From NCBI GenBank assembly GCA_017539385.1, contig JAFYHC010000045.1, forward strand, positions 22,607 through 86,606: DNA of 64,000 nucleotides. The letters run 5' to 3'. The notes beneath the pieces were generated by a model. It saw only the letters and a list, made by a program, of their open reading frames with translations, searched no databases and had not been told where the DNA came from. The translations under genes were made by a program, and so were the position numbers. Numbering within the stretch: the first letter of the stretch is position 1; every line of letters starts with the position of its first letter. The stretch comes from Solobacterium sp. GTDB lineage: Bacteria > Bacillota_I > Bacilli_A > Erysipelotrichales > Erysipelotrichaceae. Shown piece by piece: positions 18,172-26,104 of this stretch.

Positions 18172-18438
18172 ATGGACCAATTCGAAAAAGAAGAATGTAT
18201 TCGCGAACTGACAGAAGAAAAAACGCGAAAAATTGTCGAAGCAGAAATGCGTGAATTAGTCGAAGAAGAGAAACAAAAAAGAATCAAAATGGAAGAAGAT
18301 GCGGTTTTGAATTGCATTCGACTGCATTTGCTGCTTGGTCATTCTGAGGAGTGTATCCAGGATCTGATTTCAAAGAAATATGACATTTCCGAAGAAGCAG
18401 CAATGAACCTCATTGCGTCAATCAAGACAGGACAATAA
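18172..18438 (+). CDS. Stand-alone copy of the Rpn C-terminal domain
   Basis: An 88-residue protein starting MDQFEKEECIRELTEEKTRK, identical over its first 25 residues to residues 210-234 of the Rpn protein just upstream, and similar to the end (LLLGHSEECIQDLISKKYDI against LMLGHSEDCIQNLILNNYDI). It has its own ATG with GAGGGG six bases before and about nine extra residues in the coiled part (LVEEEKQKRIKMEED). It has no nuclease domain. This is a recent partial tandem duplication that kept a start and reading frame, so it is probably expressed and could act as an extra antitoxin for the Rpn nuclease. A dying gene fragment is the alternative. Confidence 0.75.
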   Translation: MDQFEKEECIRELTEEKTRKIVEAEMRELVEEEKQKRIKMEEDAVLNCIRLHLLLGHSEECIQDLISKKYDISEEAAMNLIASIKTGQ

Positions 18439-18471
18439 AAACAGGCCTGATGCTTCATATAAACATCAGGC
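18436..18471 (-). terminator. Terminator between convergent genes, best on the minus strand
   Basis: Stem GCCTGATG / CATCAGGC at 18445-18452 and 18464-18471. On the minus strand it is followed by CTGTTTTTATT, serving the lactonase gene; on the plus strand the following T tract is weak. Confidence 0.7.
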
Positions 18472-18485
18472 TGTCTATTCATATC

Positions 18486-19433
18486 TTAATAAGCAAAACC
18501 ATTCAATGCTTCTGCGTATGCACCGGCGCGGTAAATTGCGGCACGGCCTGTCGTCATATCACATGTGCACATATAGGCTTCACGGGTATGCGGACGTATG
18601 GTGATATGCGTGGATTTCAGCATAGCCATCTGCGTTCTTTCCGGGATCTGTATTTCACCGATCGGGAAGCCCTGGGGATTAAAGACGAGACATCTGCCCT
18701 GTCCGGTCATTGCCGTGTAAACATTGCCATCGCAGTCGACTGTAATGGAGTCCGGTCCTTCCAGGCCGGTAAAATAATAGGGTGTAAATGTCTTATAGGG
18801 CTGCTGTGCAAAGCCATCGTATCCAAAGACGATTTTATTCAGTTTCCCTGCTCCGAATTCCGTGAACCACAGTCCCTTCTCATCCGGAGTCAAGGCTATT
18901 CCATTGCTTTTAATCAGACCGTGATCGATGATCATACGGATCGTATGATGATCCGGTTCCACATACAGAATTCCTGCACACGGATCATTCAGGGTACCGG
19001 ACAGATCACTGCAGTAAAACCCTCCTTTGGAATCAAAGACCATGTCATCAATGTGCCTTCCCGGCATTGGTATGCTTTCCAATATCTTTCCTTTCGGAGA
19101 AAGCACAGCGATCTGACTGCCGTGATCACTGACGACAGCTGTCACAAACAGCCTGCCGTCTTTATGAAGTTTGACGGCAGAAGGCATCATATGATCAGGA
19201 AGCTCAATGGTTCCAAGTACGATTTTACGGTCGATATCCAGTTTCACGATCAGACACTGCGGCGGCACACATACATATAATGCGCCGGTATGATCAAAAG
19301 CCAGGCCTTCCAGCACAGTGCGTCCCGGTGTACGGTCATCCAGCGGAAGATCCATAACATGCTCTGCAGTAATGCTCTGTATTGGCTGATCCGGAAATAT
19401 CCGGTCATTGTTTCGATATTCCAGTATTTTCAT
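18486..19433 (-). CDS. Drp35-like lactonase (SMP-30/gluconolactonase family)
   Basis: A 315-residue beta-propeller hydrolase. Several segments closely follow staphylococcal Drp35, a calcium-dependent lactonase induced by cell-wall drugs: HIDDMVFDSKGGFYCSDLSG, YYFTGLEGPDSITVDCDGNV, GQGRCLVFNPQGFPIGEI and LKSTHITI. The Asp in GPDS and in DDMVFD fit the calcium ligands. There is no signal peptide, so it acts in the cytoplasm. The ATG has AGGAA six bases upstream, overlapping the stop region of the TIR-LRR gene (9-base gap), so it is the second gene of that unit. A lactonase tied to a TIR gene is unexpected and may be a chance operon or a stress-response link. A general sugar lactonase is the alternative. 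Confidence 0.78.
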   Translation of the reverse strand: MKILEYRNNDRIFPDQPIQSITAEHVMDLPLDDRTPGRTVLEGLAFDHTGALYVCVPPQCLIVKLDIDRKIVLGTIELPDHMMPSAVKLHKDGRLFVTAVVSDHGSQIAVLSPKGKILESIPMPGRHIDDMVFDSKGGFYCSDLSGTLNDPCAGILYVEPDHHTIRMIIDHGLIKSNGIALTPDEKGLWFTEFGAGKLNKIVFGYDGFAQQPYKTFTPYYFTGLEGPDSITVDCDGNVYTAMTGQGRCLVFNPQGFPIGEIQIPERTQMAMLKSTHITIRPHTREAYMCTCDMTTGRAAIYRAGAYAEALNGFAY

Positions 19434-19442
19434 ACGTATTTC

Positions 19443-21329
19443 CTACGGCAGGATATAGCTGACATTTGGGTAATCCTGCTTCAGTTTTTCAAGTGCTTCT
19501 TCTTCACTGACAAGATACAGACGGCTTCCAAGTGCCTCTTCCAGTGCAAGCTGCTTCGAAAGATCAAGTGAAGTCACGTAGACACGTACGGACTGCTTCA
19601 GCAAAGCAGGATCCATACCGTCTTTATAATCCAGAACAATGGTAAAGATATCCTTTCCATCCAGTGCGGAGATATCCGCTAACGGATCATTCTGCAGCAA
19701 CAGCGCATCATATTGTGCCGCATCAGGCAGTCCTTCCAGTGATGTCAGTGGATTGTTCTGCAGCAGCAGATGGAATGCAGAGGTTTCCAGAACAGCCGGA
19801 AGACCGGCGAGAGATTCAATGGAATTCCCGGCAAGATTCAGGATACGCAGCTTCGTACAGCCAGCTAACGGAGAAAGATCGCGGATGGCATTGTCCGCTG
19901 CCTGCAGTCTTTCCAATCGCTCCATCCCGCTTACAAATGACAAATCCTGCACACCGGATGATGTCAGATAGAGTTCCCTGAGATTTGTGCATCCCTGCAG
20001 CGCAGAGAAATCCGTATCAGGCATTCTCTGCAGTACTGCATACAGCAATGTCTCCTTGTTTTTCTCCAGCAAAGAAAGATCTGTAAGAGGAAGTCCGGAA
20101 AAATCAACTGTCTCCAGGACAGTGCAGTTTTTCAGACCGTCCAGAGAAGTAATCTGAGTACCGGAAAGATCCACGGTTGTAAGACGGATCATCGGTTCCA
20201 GCAGTGAAATATCCGAGATCGGGTTGTTATCGATCATCAGTTCCTTCAGATTCGTGCAGGCAGCCATCGGATCCAGTGAGGTGATCTGGTTATTCCGGAT
20301 ATTCAATGATGCAAGATTCACGCATGCGGAAAGATCCGGAAGAAGCGTCAGGGAATTACCGCTGAGATCGATCGTCTTCATTTTCTCAGAGAATTGGACA
20401 GAGGAAAGAATACTGTCATTGATTGCACATTCTGTGATCTGCAGCGTATGAAGGTTTGTCATTGCATTTGCAAAAGCAAGTGTATTCACATTGGTGCAGT
20501 GATGCATTTCCACTGTATTCAGCTGTGTTATGTTATTCAGCTCTTCCAGACTTCCGCTTTCAAATGTACAGTCGCTGAAGATCAGCGAAGACATTTTTTC
20601 AATACGTTCCAGTTTCTGTATATCCTGTACATCGATCGAAGCCTCTTTGATATGTGCCTGGGAATAAATGCGGTATTCTGTATCGTCAATGGTAACTTTT
20701 ACACCATCTGAACCCGAAGTCCATGGGTGCCATACAAACAGCCCGATCACCAGTGCGGCAATCACCAGTCCGATCCGCCATGCCGGCTTTTTCCCGGATG
20801 ATTTACGTGTTTTCTTTGCCTTGGGTTTTTTCGTCTTTTCCGGTGCCGGGGATGGTTCTGACGGTGTTGTTTCGATCACTTCCGGGACATCCCGGCATGG
20901 CTGCAGCAGTTCTACATCCATCAGTTTTCTGAGGAATTGTTCTTCTGAGCGGTATTTATACCGCTGCAAAAACATATAACTGGAGATCTGCAGTTCCAGT
21001 CCCAGAGATATCTTTGCGTCTTCCAGAACAACAGACAGAAAGCCAAGATCATGGGATATGGCAAAATTGATCTCTCGTCTGCAGTTTTTGGATGCCAGTG
21101 AATTTGCCGACAGGAAAAACATGCATACCGCCGCATTGGCCAGGTGCTGTGCAATGGACTCCGGCCACTCTGATCCAGGATCGATCCCTTCATCATACCA
21201 GATGCGGTATCCCGCTTCCTTCATCGCACAGATGACCGGCAGAACACGGTCGGTATCTTTATGACTGTAACTGACAAATATATATGGTTCACTGCCCTCA
21301 TACGGAACAGCGCGTTCATACTGGGTCAT
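19443..21329 (-). CDS. TIR - membrane helix - leucine-rich repeat protein
   Basis: A 628-residue protein. Residues 14-140 are a TIR domain: PYIFVSYSHKDTDRVLPVI, YRIWYDEGIDPGSEW and SLASKNCRREINFA, in which Glu86 is the NADase-type catalytic Glu. A Pro/Lys-rich linker (145-182) leads to one membrane helix (about 184-203). The rest (about 225-590) is at least a dozen short leucine-rich repeats of the internalin sort (LASLNIRNNQITSLDPMAAC, LKELMIDNNPISDISLLEP). With the basic linker before the helix, the TIR should be inside and the repeats outside, which is Toll-like receptor layout in reverse gene order. The start is backed by GGAGG. It heads a two-gene unit divergent from the TIR/NACHT operon. 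A sensor whose outside repeats bind a ligand and trigger NAD cleavage is inference. Confidence 0.85.
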   Translation of the reverse strand: MTQYERAVPYEGSEPYIFVSYSHKDTDRVLPVICAMKEAGYRIWYDEGIDPGSEWPESIAQHLANAAVCMFFLSANSLASKNCRREINFAISHDLGFLSVVLEDAKISLGLELQISSYMFLQRYKYRSEEQFLRKLMDVELLQPCRDVPEVIETTPSEPSPAPEKTKKPKAKKTRKSSGKKPAWRIGLVIAALVIGLFVWHPWTSGSDGVKVTIDDTEYRIYSQAHIKEASIDVQDIQKLERIEKMSSLIFSDCTFESGSLEELNNITQLNTVEMHHCTNVNTLAFANAMTNLHTLQITECAINDSILSSVQFSEKMKTIDLSGNSLTLLPDLSACVNLASLNIRNNQITSLDPMAACTNLKELMIDNNPISDISLLEPMIRLTTVDLSGTQITSLDGLKNCTVLETVDFSGLPLTDLSLLEKNKETLLYAVLQRMPDTDFSALQGCTNLRELYLTSSGVQDLSFVSGMERLERLQAADNAIRDLSPLAGCTKLRILNLAGNSIESLAGLPAVLETSAFHLLLQNNPLTSLEGLPDAAQYDALLLQNDPLADISALDGKDIFTIVLDYKDGMDPALLKQSVRVYVTSLDLSKQLALEEALGSRLYLVSEEEALEKLKQDYPNVSYILP

Positions 21330-21430
21330 TCTGTTTCCTCCGTCCGTATCATAGCATTAATTCACGCTCCTGTGACAGTTAGGCCGTTGGGCATGCTAGA
21401 ATAAGACCTGTAATGATTGAGGTGAATAAC
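21330..21430. promoter_or_regulatory. Divergent promoter region between the two TIR units
   Basis: Only about 100 bases separate the starts. On the plus strand TGCTAGAAT (21394-21402) is a good extended -10 before the RyR membrane gene, with a poor -35. A minus-strand promoter must also lie here but no box stands out. No clear operator repeat is visible. Confidence 0.4.
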
Positions 21431-23473
21431 ATGACCATCTTCTGTATATTCATGATCCTGCTGATCGGGATCCTTGCTGTATATCTTGGACGTCAGTATC
21501 TTCATAAAAAAGCCGCCTTTGGCTCTCTGGTCACCAAAGCTCTCTCCGGCATGCTTGGAATCAGCCTGCTCTCCGTACTGGTATTGTGGTTCTTCGCACC
21601 GGAAAGCGTGCGGGAAACAGCCGGACAGCCGCAGCTTTTCCCGGCCATCATCTATACCGTACAGATGTATTCCCTGGATACCAATGTGGAATTCCTCATG
21701 GGGATTGCTGAGACAGCAGGTACAATCGGAAGAGTCCTGATGGGCATTCTGATGGTAATCAATCCGGTTCTTTTACTGGGTACGATTTCCCGCATGATCC
21801 TGACGGAGATCCTGCACTATGGCACCAAAAGATATCTTCAGCAGGGAAATCTGTATATCTTCCCCTTCCATGACACCAAGTCAGTCTATCTTGCTTCAAG
21901 CATCCTGAAAGAGCAGAAAGATGCAAAAGAAAAGAAAGATGTACGGATCATCTTTGCGTCTTTGTCGGAAGAAGATAAAGATTACCGGGATGTGGTGCAG
22001 GGACTGCAGCCATACCGCCTGCCTGCTTCTTCGTTCAGCGAAGAGCCGCTGACAGCGCTTCTGTCCACCGTAGTGAAGAATCGGGACAGAGAGATCACCG
22101 TCTTCTTTACCCAGGAAAACTATGACCTGTACGAAGAAACATACCGCCAGTTGTACGAATATAATGCATCGCTGTATGTATTTACCGATGAACTTGGTAC
22201 AGCAACCGTGGACCGCATTGCCCGCAATGTAGAACAGGAAATGAAAGCAAAGCAGGCACAGAATACGAAACAGAAACAGGACTCAGAATCAGAAACAGAA
22301 CAGAAGCCGGAAGAAGAAAAGAAAGAGGATGACGAACCTGTTTCAGATGGAATCAAATCCTACTGTATCGATCCGGTCAAGGACAGTATCTGGCGTCATT
22401 TCCTCAAACTGATGAATGATCCGGATGAGGAGAATGATCCCTTCTGCCATCTGACGGAAAGAACCATCCATGTATCGATTGCCGGATGGACGCCATATGG
22501 TCTTGAGCTGATGAAGACAATGATGTGGCTGGGCAATCTGTATGGTCATCATGCCTATATTCATATGTACCATACCGGCAGTGCAGAAGATCTGAAGGAT
22601 CTCTTCCTGTATCATTTCCCGGCGTTCTCCGAACTGTTTGCACAGGATATGGAATATTCGTATTACTGTGCTTCGGATACACTGACATGCAATGATCTGT
22701 TCACCGTGGAACTCAATCCTGTCTTCTCTTTGCAGAGCGATGCACTGGTACGGGCGATGATCAGTGACAAGTCGCTGATCACAGCATTTACGCTGGCAGA
22801 TGACACGGATAATATCCATCTGCTGCAGAAGTATCTGCAGCGCACTGACCTGTCCCGCAGACAGTATCTGTTTGTGCATTGTGAGGATGAGGATATTGCG
22901 GCTTATGCAAGGGATATGCAGCTGAGCACGCATATTTCCTTTATCGGTATTCCGAAAGAATTCTATTCCCTGAAGACAATACAGGATAAAGAGCTGGATG
23001 ATCTGGCAGTTGAAACACATTATGAAGAGAACCGCATCAAAGCAGAGCTGACACACGGCAAAAAGCCGGACCGCAGGAAGATCACTGAGAGTTATCGGAC
23101 ATCGGAATACAACCGGCGTTCTTCCATGGCATCTGCCCTGCAGAAGAAAGCCAGTGTAAAGGCCATCCCAAAAGATCATGAGCGCGGCTATGTGAATGAT
23201 AAACGGCCGCTGATGGTCGTTGAACATGACCGCTGGTCTGCCTATATGATCGCACTTGGCTATATCCCGGCAAAGCGGGATCTCACCAACACGATCCCCT
23301 ATGCCAATACGATCAAGCCGATCATGCGTCATACCGATATTACCCCGTATGACAATCTGCCGGCTGATGTCAAACAGTATGATAATGTGACGTATATCAT
23401 GTCCCATATGGACAAGAATATGCAGGAATACCTGCAGAAACCGGAAGACCGCTGGAATGAGGTGCACAAATGA
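21431..23473 (+). CDS. Membrane protein with Rossmann (TrkA-N-like) and RyR domains
   Basis: A 680-residue protein. The ATG at 21431 follows GAGGTG; an in-frame ATG at 21413 lacks a site. Three membrane helices lie within the first 130 residues (from MTIFCIFMILLIGILAVYLG onward). A cytoplasmic region begins GNLYIFPFHDTKSVYLASSI and continues to a second module, SIAGWTPYGLELMKTMMW, which reads like a nucleotide-binding Rossmann/TrkA-N fold split by a charged Gln/Glu/Lys linker (about 270-320). The C-terminus (from about 598) is a RyR domain: EHDRWSAYMIALGYIP, then MRHTDITPYDNLPADVKQYD, the typical end of that domain. The layout parallels the middle of the kinase protein at 33930. It is the first of four overlapping genes, so probably the membrane sensor of the TIR system. 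Confidence 0.7.
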   Translation: MTIFCIFMILLIGILAVYLGRQYLHKKAAFGSLVTKALSGMLGISLLSVLVLWFFAPESVRETAGQPQLFPAIIYTVQMYSLDTNVEFLMGIAETAGTIGRVLMGILMVINPVLLLGTISRMILTEILHYGTKRYLQQGNLYIFPFHDTKSVYLASSILKEQKDAKEKKDVRIIFASLSEEDKDYRDVVQGLQPYRLPASSFSEEPLTALLSTVVKNRDREITVFFTQENYDLYEETYRQLYEYNASLYVFTDELGTATVDRIARNVEQEMKAKQAQNTKQKQDSESETEQKPEEEKKEDDEPVSDGIKSYCIDPVKDSIWRHFLKLMNDPDEENDPFCHLTERTIHVSIAGWTPYGLELMKTMMWLGNLYGHHAYIHMYHTGSAEDLKDLFLYHFPAFSELFAQDMEYSYYCASDTLTCNDLFTVELNPVFSLQSDALVRAMISDKSLITAFTLADDTDNIHLLQKYLQRTDLSRRQYLFVHCEDEDIAAYARDMQLSTHISFIGIPKEFYSLKTIQDKELDDLAVETHYEENRIKAELTHGKKPDRRKITESYRTSEYNRRSSMASALQKKASVKAIPKDHERGYVNDKRPLMVVEHDRWSAYMIALGYIPAKRDLTNTIPYANTIKPIMRHTDITPYDNLPADVKQYDNVTYIMSHMDKNMQEYLQKPEDRWNEVHK

Positions 23474-24150
23474 AGCCAGTCTATACGCCAAAAGAAGCGC
23501 TTGACCGCTATTTTGAGCTGATGCAGGAAGCGCCGCAATTGTTCGCAAGTCCTGCACCGCAGTTAAAGATCATCACCGACAGAGAAACAATTGAAACATG
23601 GATGAAGACAAGTAACTTCGTGATCGGCATCGTCCATGAGACACCATGGAATATTCACTGCGTGGACCTGGTGGAAAATCCCGGCGGCGCACGTTTCCCG
23701 TATGAGCGTGTTTTGCCGGTAGACATGGGAAAGCACCATGGTACAGTCATCCTGCCAAGGCTGAACGATGACTACATCCTGATCCGTATTTTCCGGCATG
23801 CACTGCGTACGTATGTCTGGGAATTCCCCCGGGGATTCAATGACGGCATTGATGAAGCGGATAATGCAGTAAAAGAACTGCAGGAAGAGATCGGGGCAGA
23901 CGTACGGAAAGAAAATGTACGCTATATCGGTACGGTATCCCCCAATACCGCTTTTGAAGCCATCTATGTCGATGTCTTTGAAGCAAGGATCGATGGATAC
24001 CATGCGCCGCAGGAAGAAGAAGGCATAGCCCAGATACGCCGTGTATCACCGGAAGAAATGCGCCGTATGATCATGGATGGTGAAATCATTGATGCATTTA
24101 CCCTGACGGCATACCTGTTCTCTTTACAGCAGGAAAGGAGTAAAGATTGA
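23470..24150 (+). CDS. Nudix hydrolase, ADP-ribose pyrophosphatase-like
   Basis: A 226-residue protein with a Nudix box at about 122-144: G-FNDGI-D-EADNAV-KELQEEIGA, which fits GX5EX7REUXEEXGU with Asp for the first Glu and Lys for Arg; the metal-binding EELQEE core (here KELQEE) is kept. WEFPRGF before the box is typical of ADP-ribose and related pyrophosphatases. An N-terminal 90-residue region is extra to the simplest members. The ATG overlaps the preceding stop as ATGA and the TGA overlaps the next TTG, so translation is coupled. Next to TIR proteins, which make ADP-ribose or its cyclic forms from NAD, a Nudix enzyme could remove or tune the signal. Substrate by context only. Confidence 0.85.
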   Translation: MKPVYTPKEALDRYFELMQEAPQLFASPAPQLKIITDRETIETWMKTSNFVIGIVHETPWNIHCVDLVENPGGARFPYERVLPVDMGKHHGTVILPRLNDDYILIRIFRHALRTYVWEFPRGFNDGIDEADNAVKELQEEIGADVRKENVRYIGTVSPNTAFEAIYVDVFEARIDGYHAPQEEEGIAQIRRVSPEEMRRMIMDGEIIDAFTLTAYLFSLQQERSKD

Positions 24151-26096
24151 ACGAACGTTATTTTGTCAGTTACGGACATACCGACAAAGAAAAGACAGAA
24201 GCTATCCTGCGCTTTCTGAAAAGCTGCGGGCTTTCCATCTGGTATGACGGTGATATCCGTCTTTATCATGACTGGACCGATGAAATCAGGACAGCACTGC
24301 AAGAAACAACAGGTCTGATCCTGATTGCTACCAATGACACGGTGCGCCGTCCAGTCGTGATCAAAGAAGTCGAAACAATGCTGCAGCAGAACAAGCCGGT
24401 CTATGTCATCTGTCTGGAAAATATCCGCATCAACGGTCTGCAGGAACCGGTGCGTACATTGATCATTTACCAGCAGTATGTGCTTTTGCGCCGCTATAAT
24501 ACCGCTGCTTTGCGCAGTATCGTGCAGAGTATTCAAAGCGGAAAGCCGCTGCAGAATACCGATGCGATGTCCCTTTCCGACTACATCAATACAAATTCCG
24601 ATCCCCGTCCTGTCTATGCCGCTGGAAAGCTGCAGTATTACCGCATCGAACTGGCGGATATTCTTCCCTATTCCGGTACGATACTGGAACTGGATGACCA
24701 ATGGTATCCGCCGGAAATCTATGCAGGCGGACAACTGTACAGTCAGGATCTGACTGTGCGCAGAAAGATACAGGCAATGCGTACGCCGCTGCAATGGCAG
24801 GAATTCCTGCGTGGATTGCTGCATTCACGGCAGATACTGGTCAACCGGGCATTCTTTCAGAATTCCCCGGTCTTTCGCTCTGTCTACGAAGACACGAATG
24901 CCGCACAGAAAGAAGCCCTGCGCCAGATGCTGAATCAGGGTGCACTGGTACTGGTATTAATGGATGAAGATCCCTATCAGGATACGGAATACCAGAGTGA
25001 TAAAGAATCCTGGGGTACTTTCCTTAGGACCTGTCAGCCGTATTTCATGAAATTTGACTGGGATTCGCCGGAATTTAACCGGCAGATCAACCGGACGACA
25101 TTGTTCGAGCCCTTCGGCACAGCCATGATGACGCTGTTTGCCCACAGTTATACAGCAGAAGAATGGATCCGCCGCTATGGCATTGAAGACCGTGAAGGTT
25201 TTCTGCAATTGCTGGAAACGATCTCCAGCACCGCCATGGACGGTTATCGGAAAAACAGACGCTATAACCGGACCCAATTGTACCGGGACTTTGTCACTGT
25301 GGATGAAAGCGCCCTTCCATTGGGCAGTCCGTTCAAAGGCGTGACGGTGCGGGACACGATCATGGATCCGAATAAGCCGTTTGCACCGGTAATCAAGCAG
25401 ATCGCCGATGAGATCTATGCGATGAATTTTGCCTATTCCCATGTATGCGACCTCAAGAGCGGCAATATGTATCTGCAGAAGACTGACGGCACGGAAGCAC
25501 AATACAGCCGTGTACTCTATGCGGATGAACTGACCGGTTTCCTGGATGCACTTGTGACTCAGGTGCCGAAGGTCTTCCAGAATGTGCATACCATTCCTGC
25601 AGTATCATTGGCTTCACTGCAGCTGGATACCATCCTGTCATTGCGCAGTACGATCGAATGGGAAGAATATATCACTGCAGTAGAATTCCTGAAAAAGCGC
25701 ACCTACCGGTGGAGCCTTGATGAAGAAGGCATGGTGAAGGCAGTACAGGCATATCTGCGTATCCTGGACAAACTGCCGCACCAGAATGAACAGATGCCCT
25801 TCGCCTTCTCCGTTCTGTTCCGTCTTTCCTCTTTTGTGATCACGATGACCATCCGCTATAATTCCGAAATAAATGACTTTGAGTATGTATATACAACGGA
25901 AGGCACCCCTTCCAAAGAAGCATCCATCGTCCATATATCCTTCGAAGTCCGTGCCCGTCTGAATGACAATGCAATTGCATCACCGGAAGCGAACATACTG
26001 ATCTGTACAGGTATTACGAACCGCAGCTGTGAACCATATGCCAAAGAACTGCTCGCGTATCTGGAAGATCCGCAGAATCCGTTCCGGCATGTATGA
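24147..26096 (+). CDS. TIR-domain protein with uncharacterised C-terminal region
   Basis: A 649-residue protein beginning with a TTG codon; AAGGAG lies six bases upstream at 24135-24140 and no ATG fits. Residues 1-110 are a compact TIR domain: MNERYFVSYGHTDKEKTEAI, LSIWYDGDI and RRPVVIKEVETML, where Glu74 sits at the catalytic position. The remaining 530 residues match nothing I know. They include WYPPEIYAGGQLYSQDL, a helical segment with FEPFGTAMMTLFAHSYTAEE and an acidic core, without membrane helices. The TTGA overlap with the Nudix gene and the 26096 stop close to the next start place it in the middle of a coupled operon. Likely a cytoplasmic NAD-consuming effector or scaffold; activity is not shown. 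Confidence 0.8.
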   Translation: MNERYFVSYGHTDKEKTEAILRFLKSCGLSIWYDGDIRLYHDWTDEIRTALQETTGLILIATNDTVRRPVVIKEVETMLQQNKPVYVICLENIRINGLQEPVRTLIIYQQYVLLRRYNTAALRSIVQSIQSGKPLQNTDAMSLSDYINTNSDPRPVYAAGKLQYYRIELADILPYSGTILELDDQWYPPEIYAGGQLYSQDLTVRRKIQAMRTPLQWQEFLRGLLHSRQILVNRAFFQNSPVFRSVYEDTNAAQKEALRQMLNQGALVLVLMDEDPYQDTEYQSDKESWGTFLRTCQPYFMKFDWDSPEFNRQINRTTLFEPFGTAMMTLFAHSYTAEEWIRRYGIEDREGFLQLLETISSTAMDGYRKNRRYNRTQLYRDFVTVDESALPLGSPFKGVTVRDTIMDPNKPFAPVIKQIADEIYAMNFAYSHVCDLKSGNMYLQKTDGTEAQYSRVLYADELTGFLDALVTQVPKVFQNVHTIPAVSLASLQLDTILSLRSTIEWEEYITAVEFLKKRTYRWSLDEEGMVKAVQAYLRILDKLPHQNEQMPFAFSVLFRLSSFVITMTIRYNSEINDFEYVYTTEGTPSKEASIVHISFEVRARLNDNAIASPEANILICTGITNRSCEPYAKELLAYLEDPQNPFRHV

Positions 26097-26104
26097 GGTG
26101 TACT

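Noticed and set aside
17232..18438. Insertion sequence, since Rpn proteins are often labelled transposases
   Set aside because: No terminal inverted repeats or target duplications seen, and the duplicated part is only the C-terminal domain.
22343..23557. A 404-codon open frame on the minus strand
   Set aside because: Opposite the RyR membrane gene, which has clear domains and start signals.
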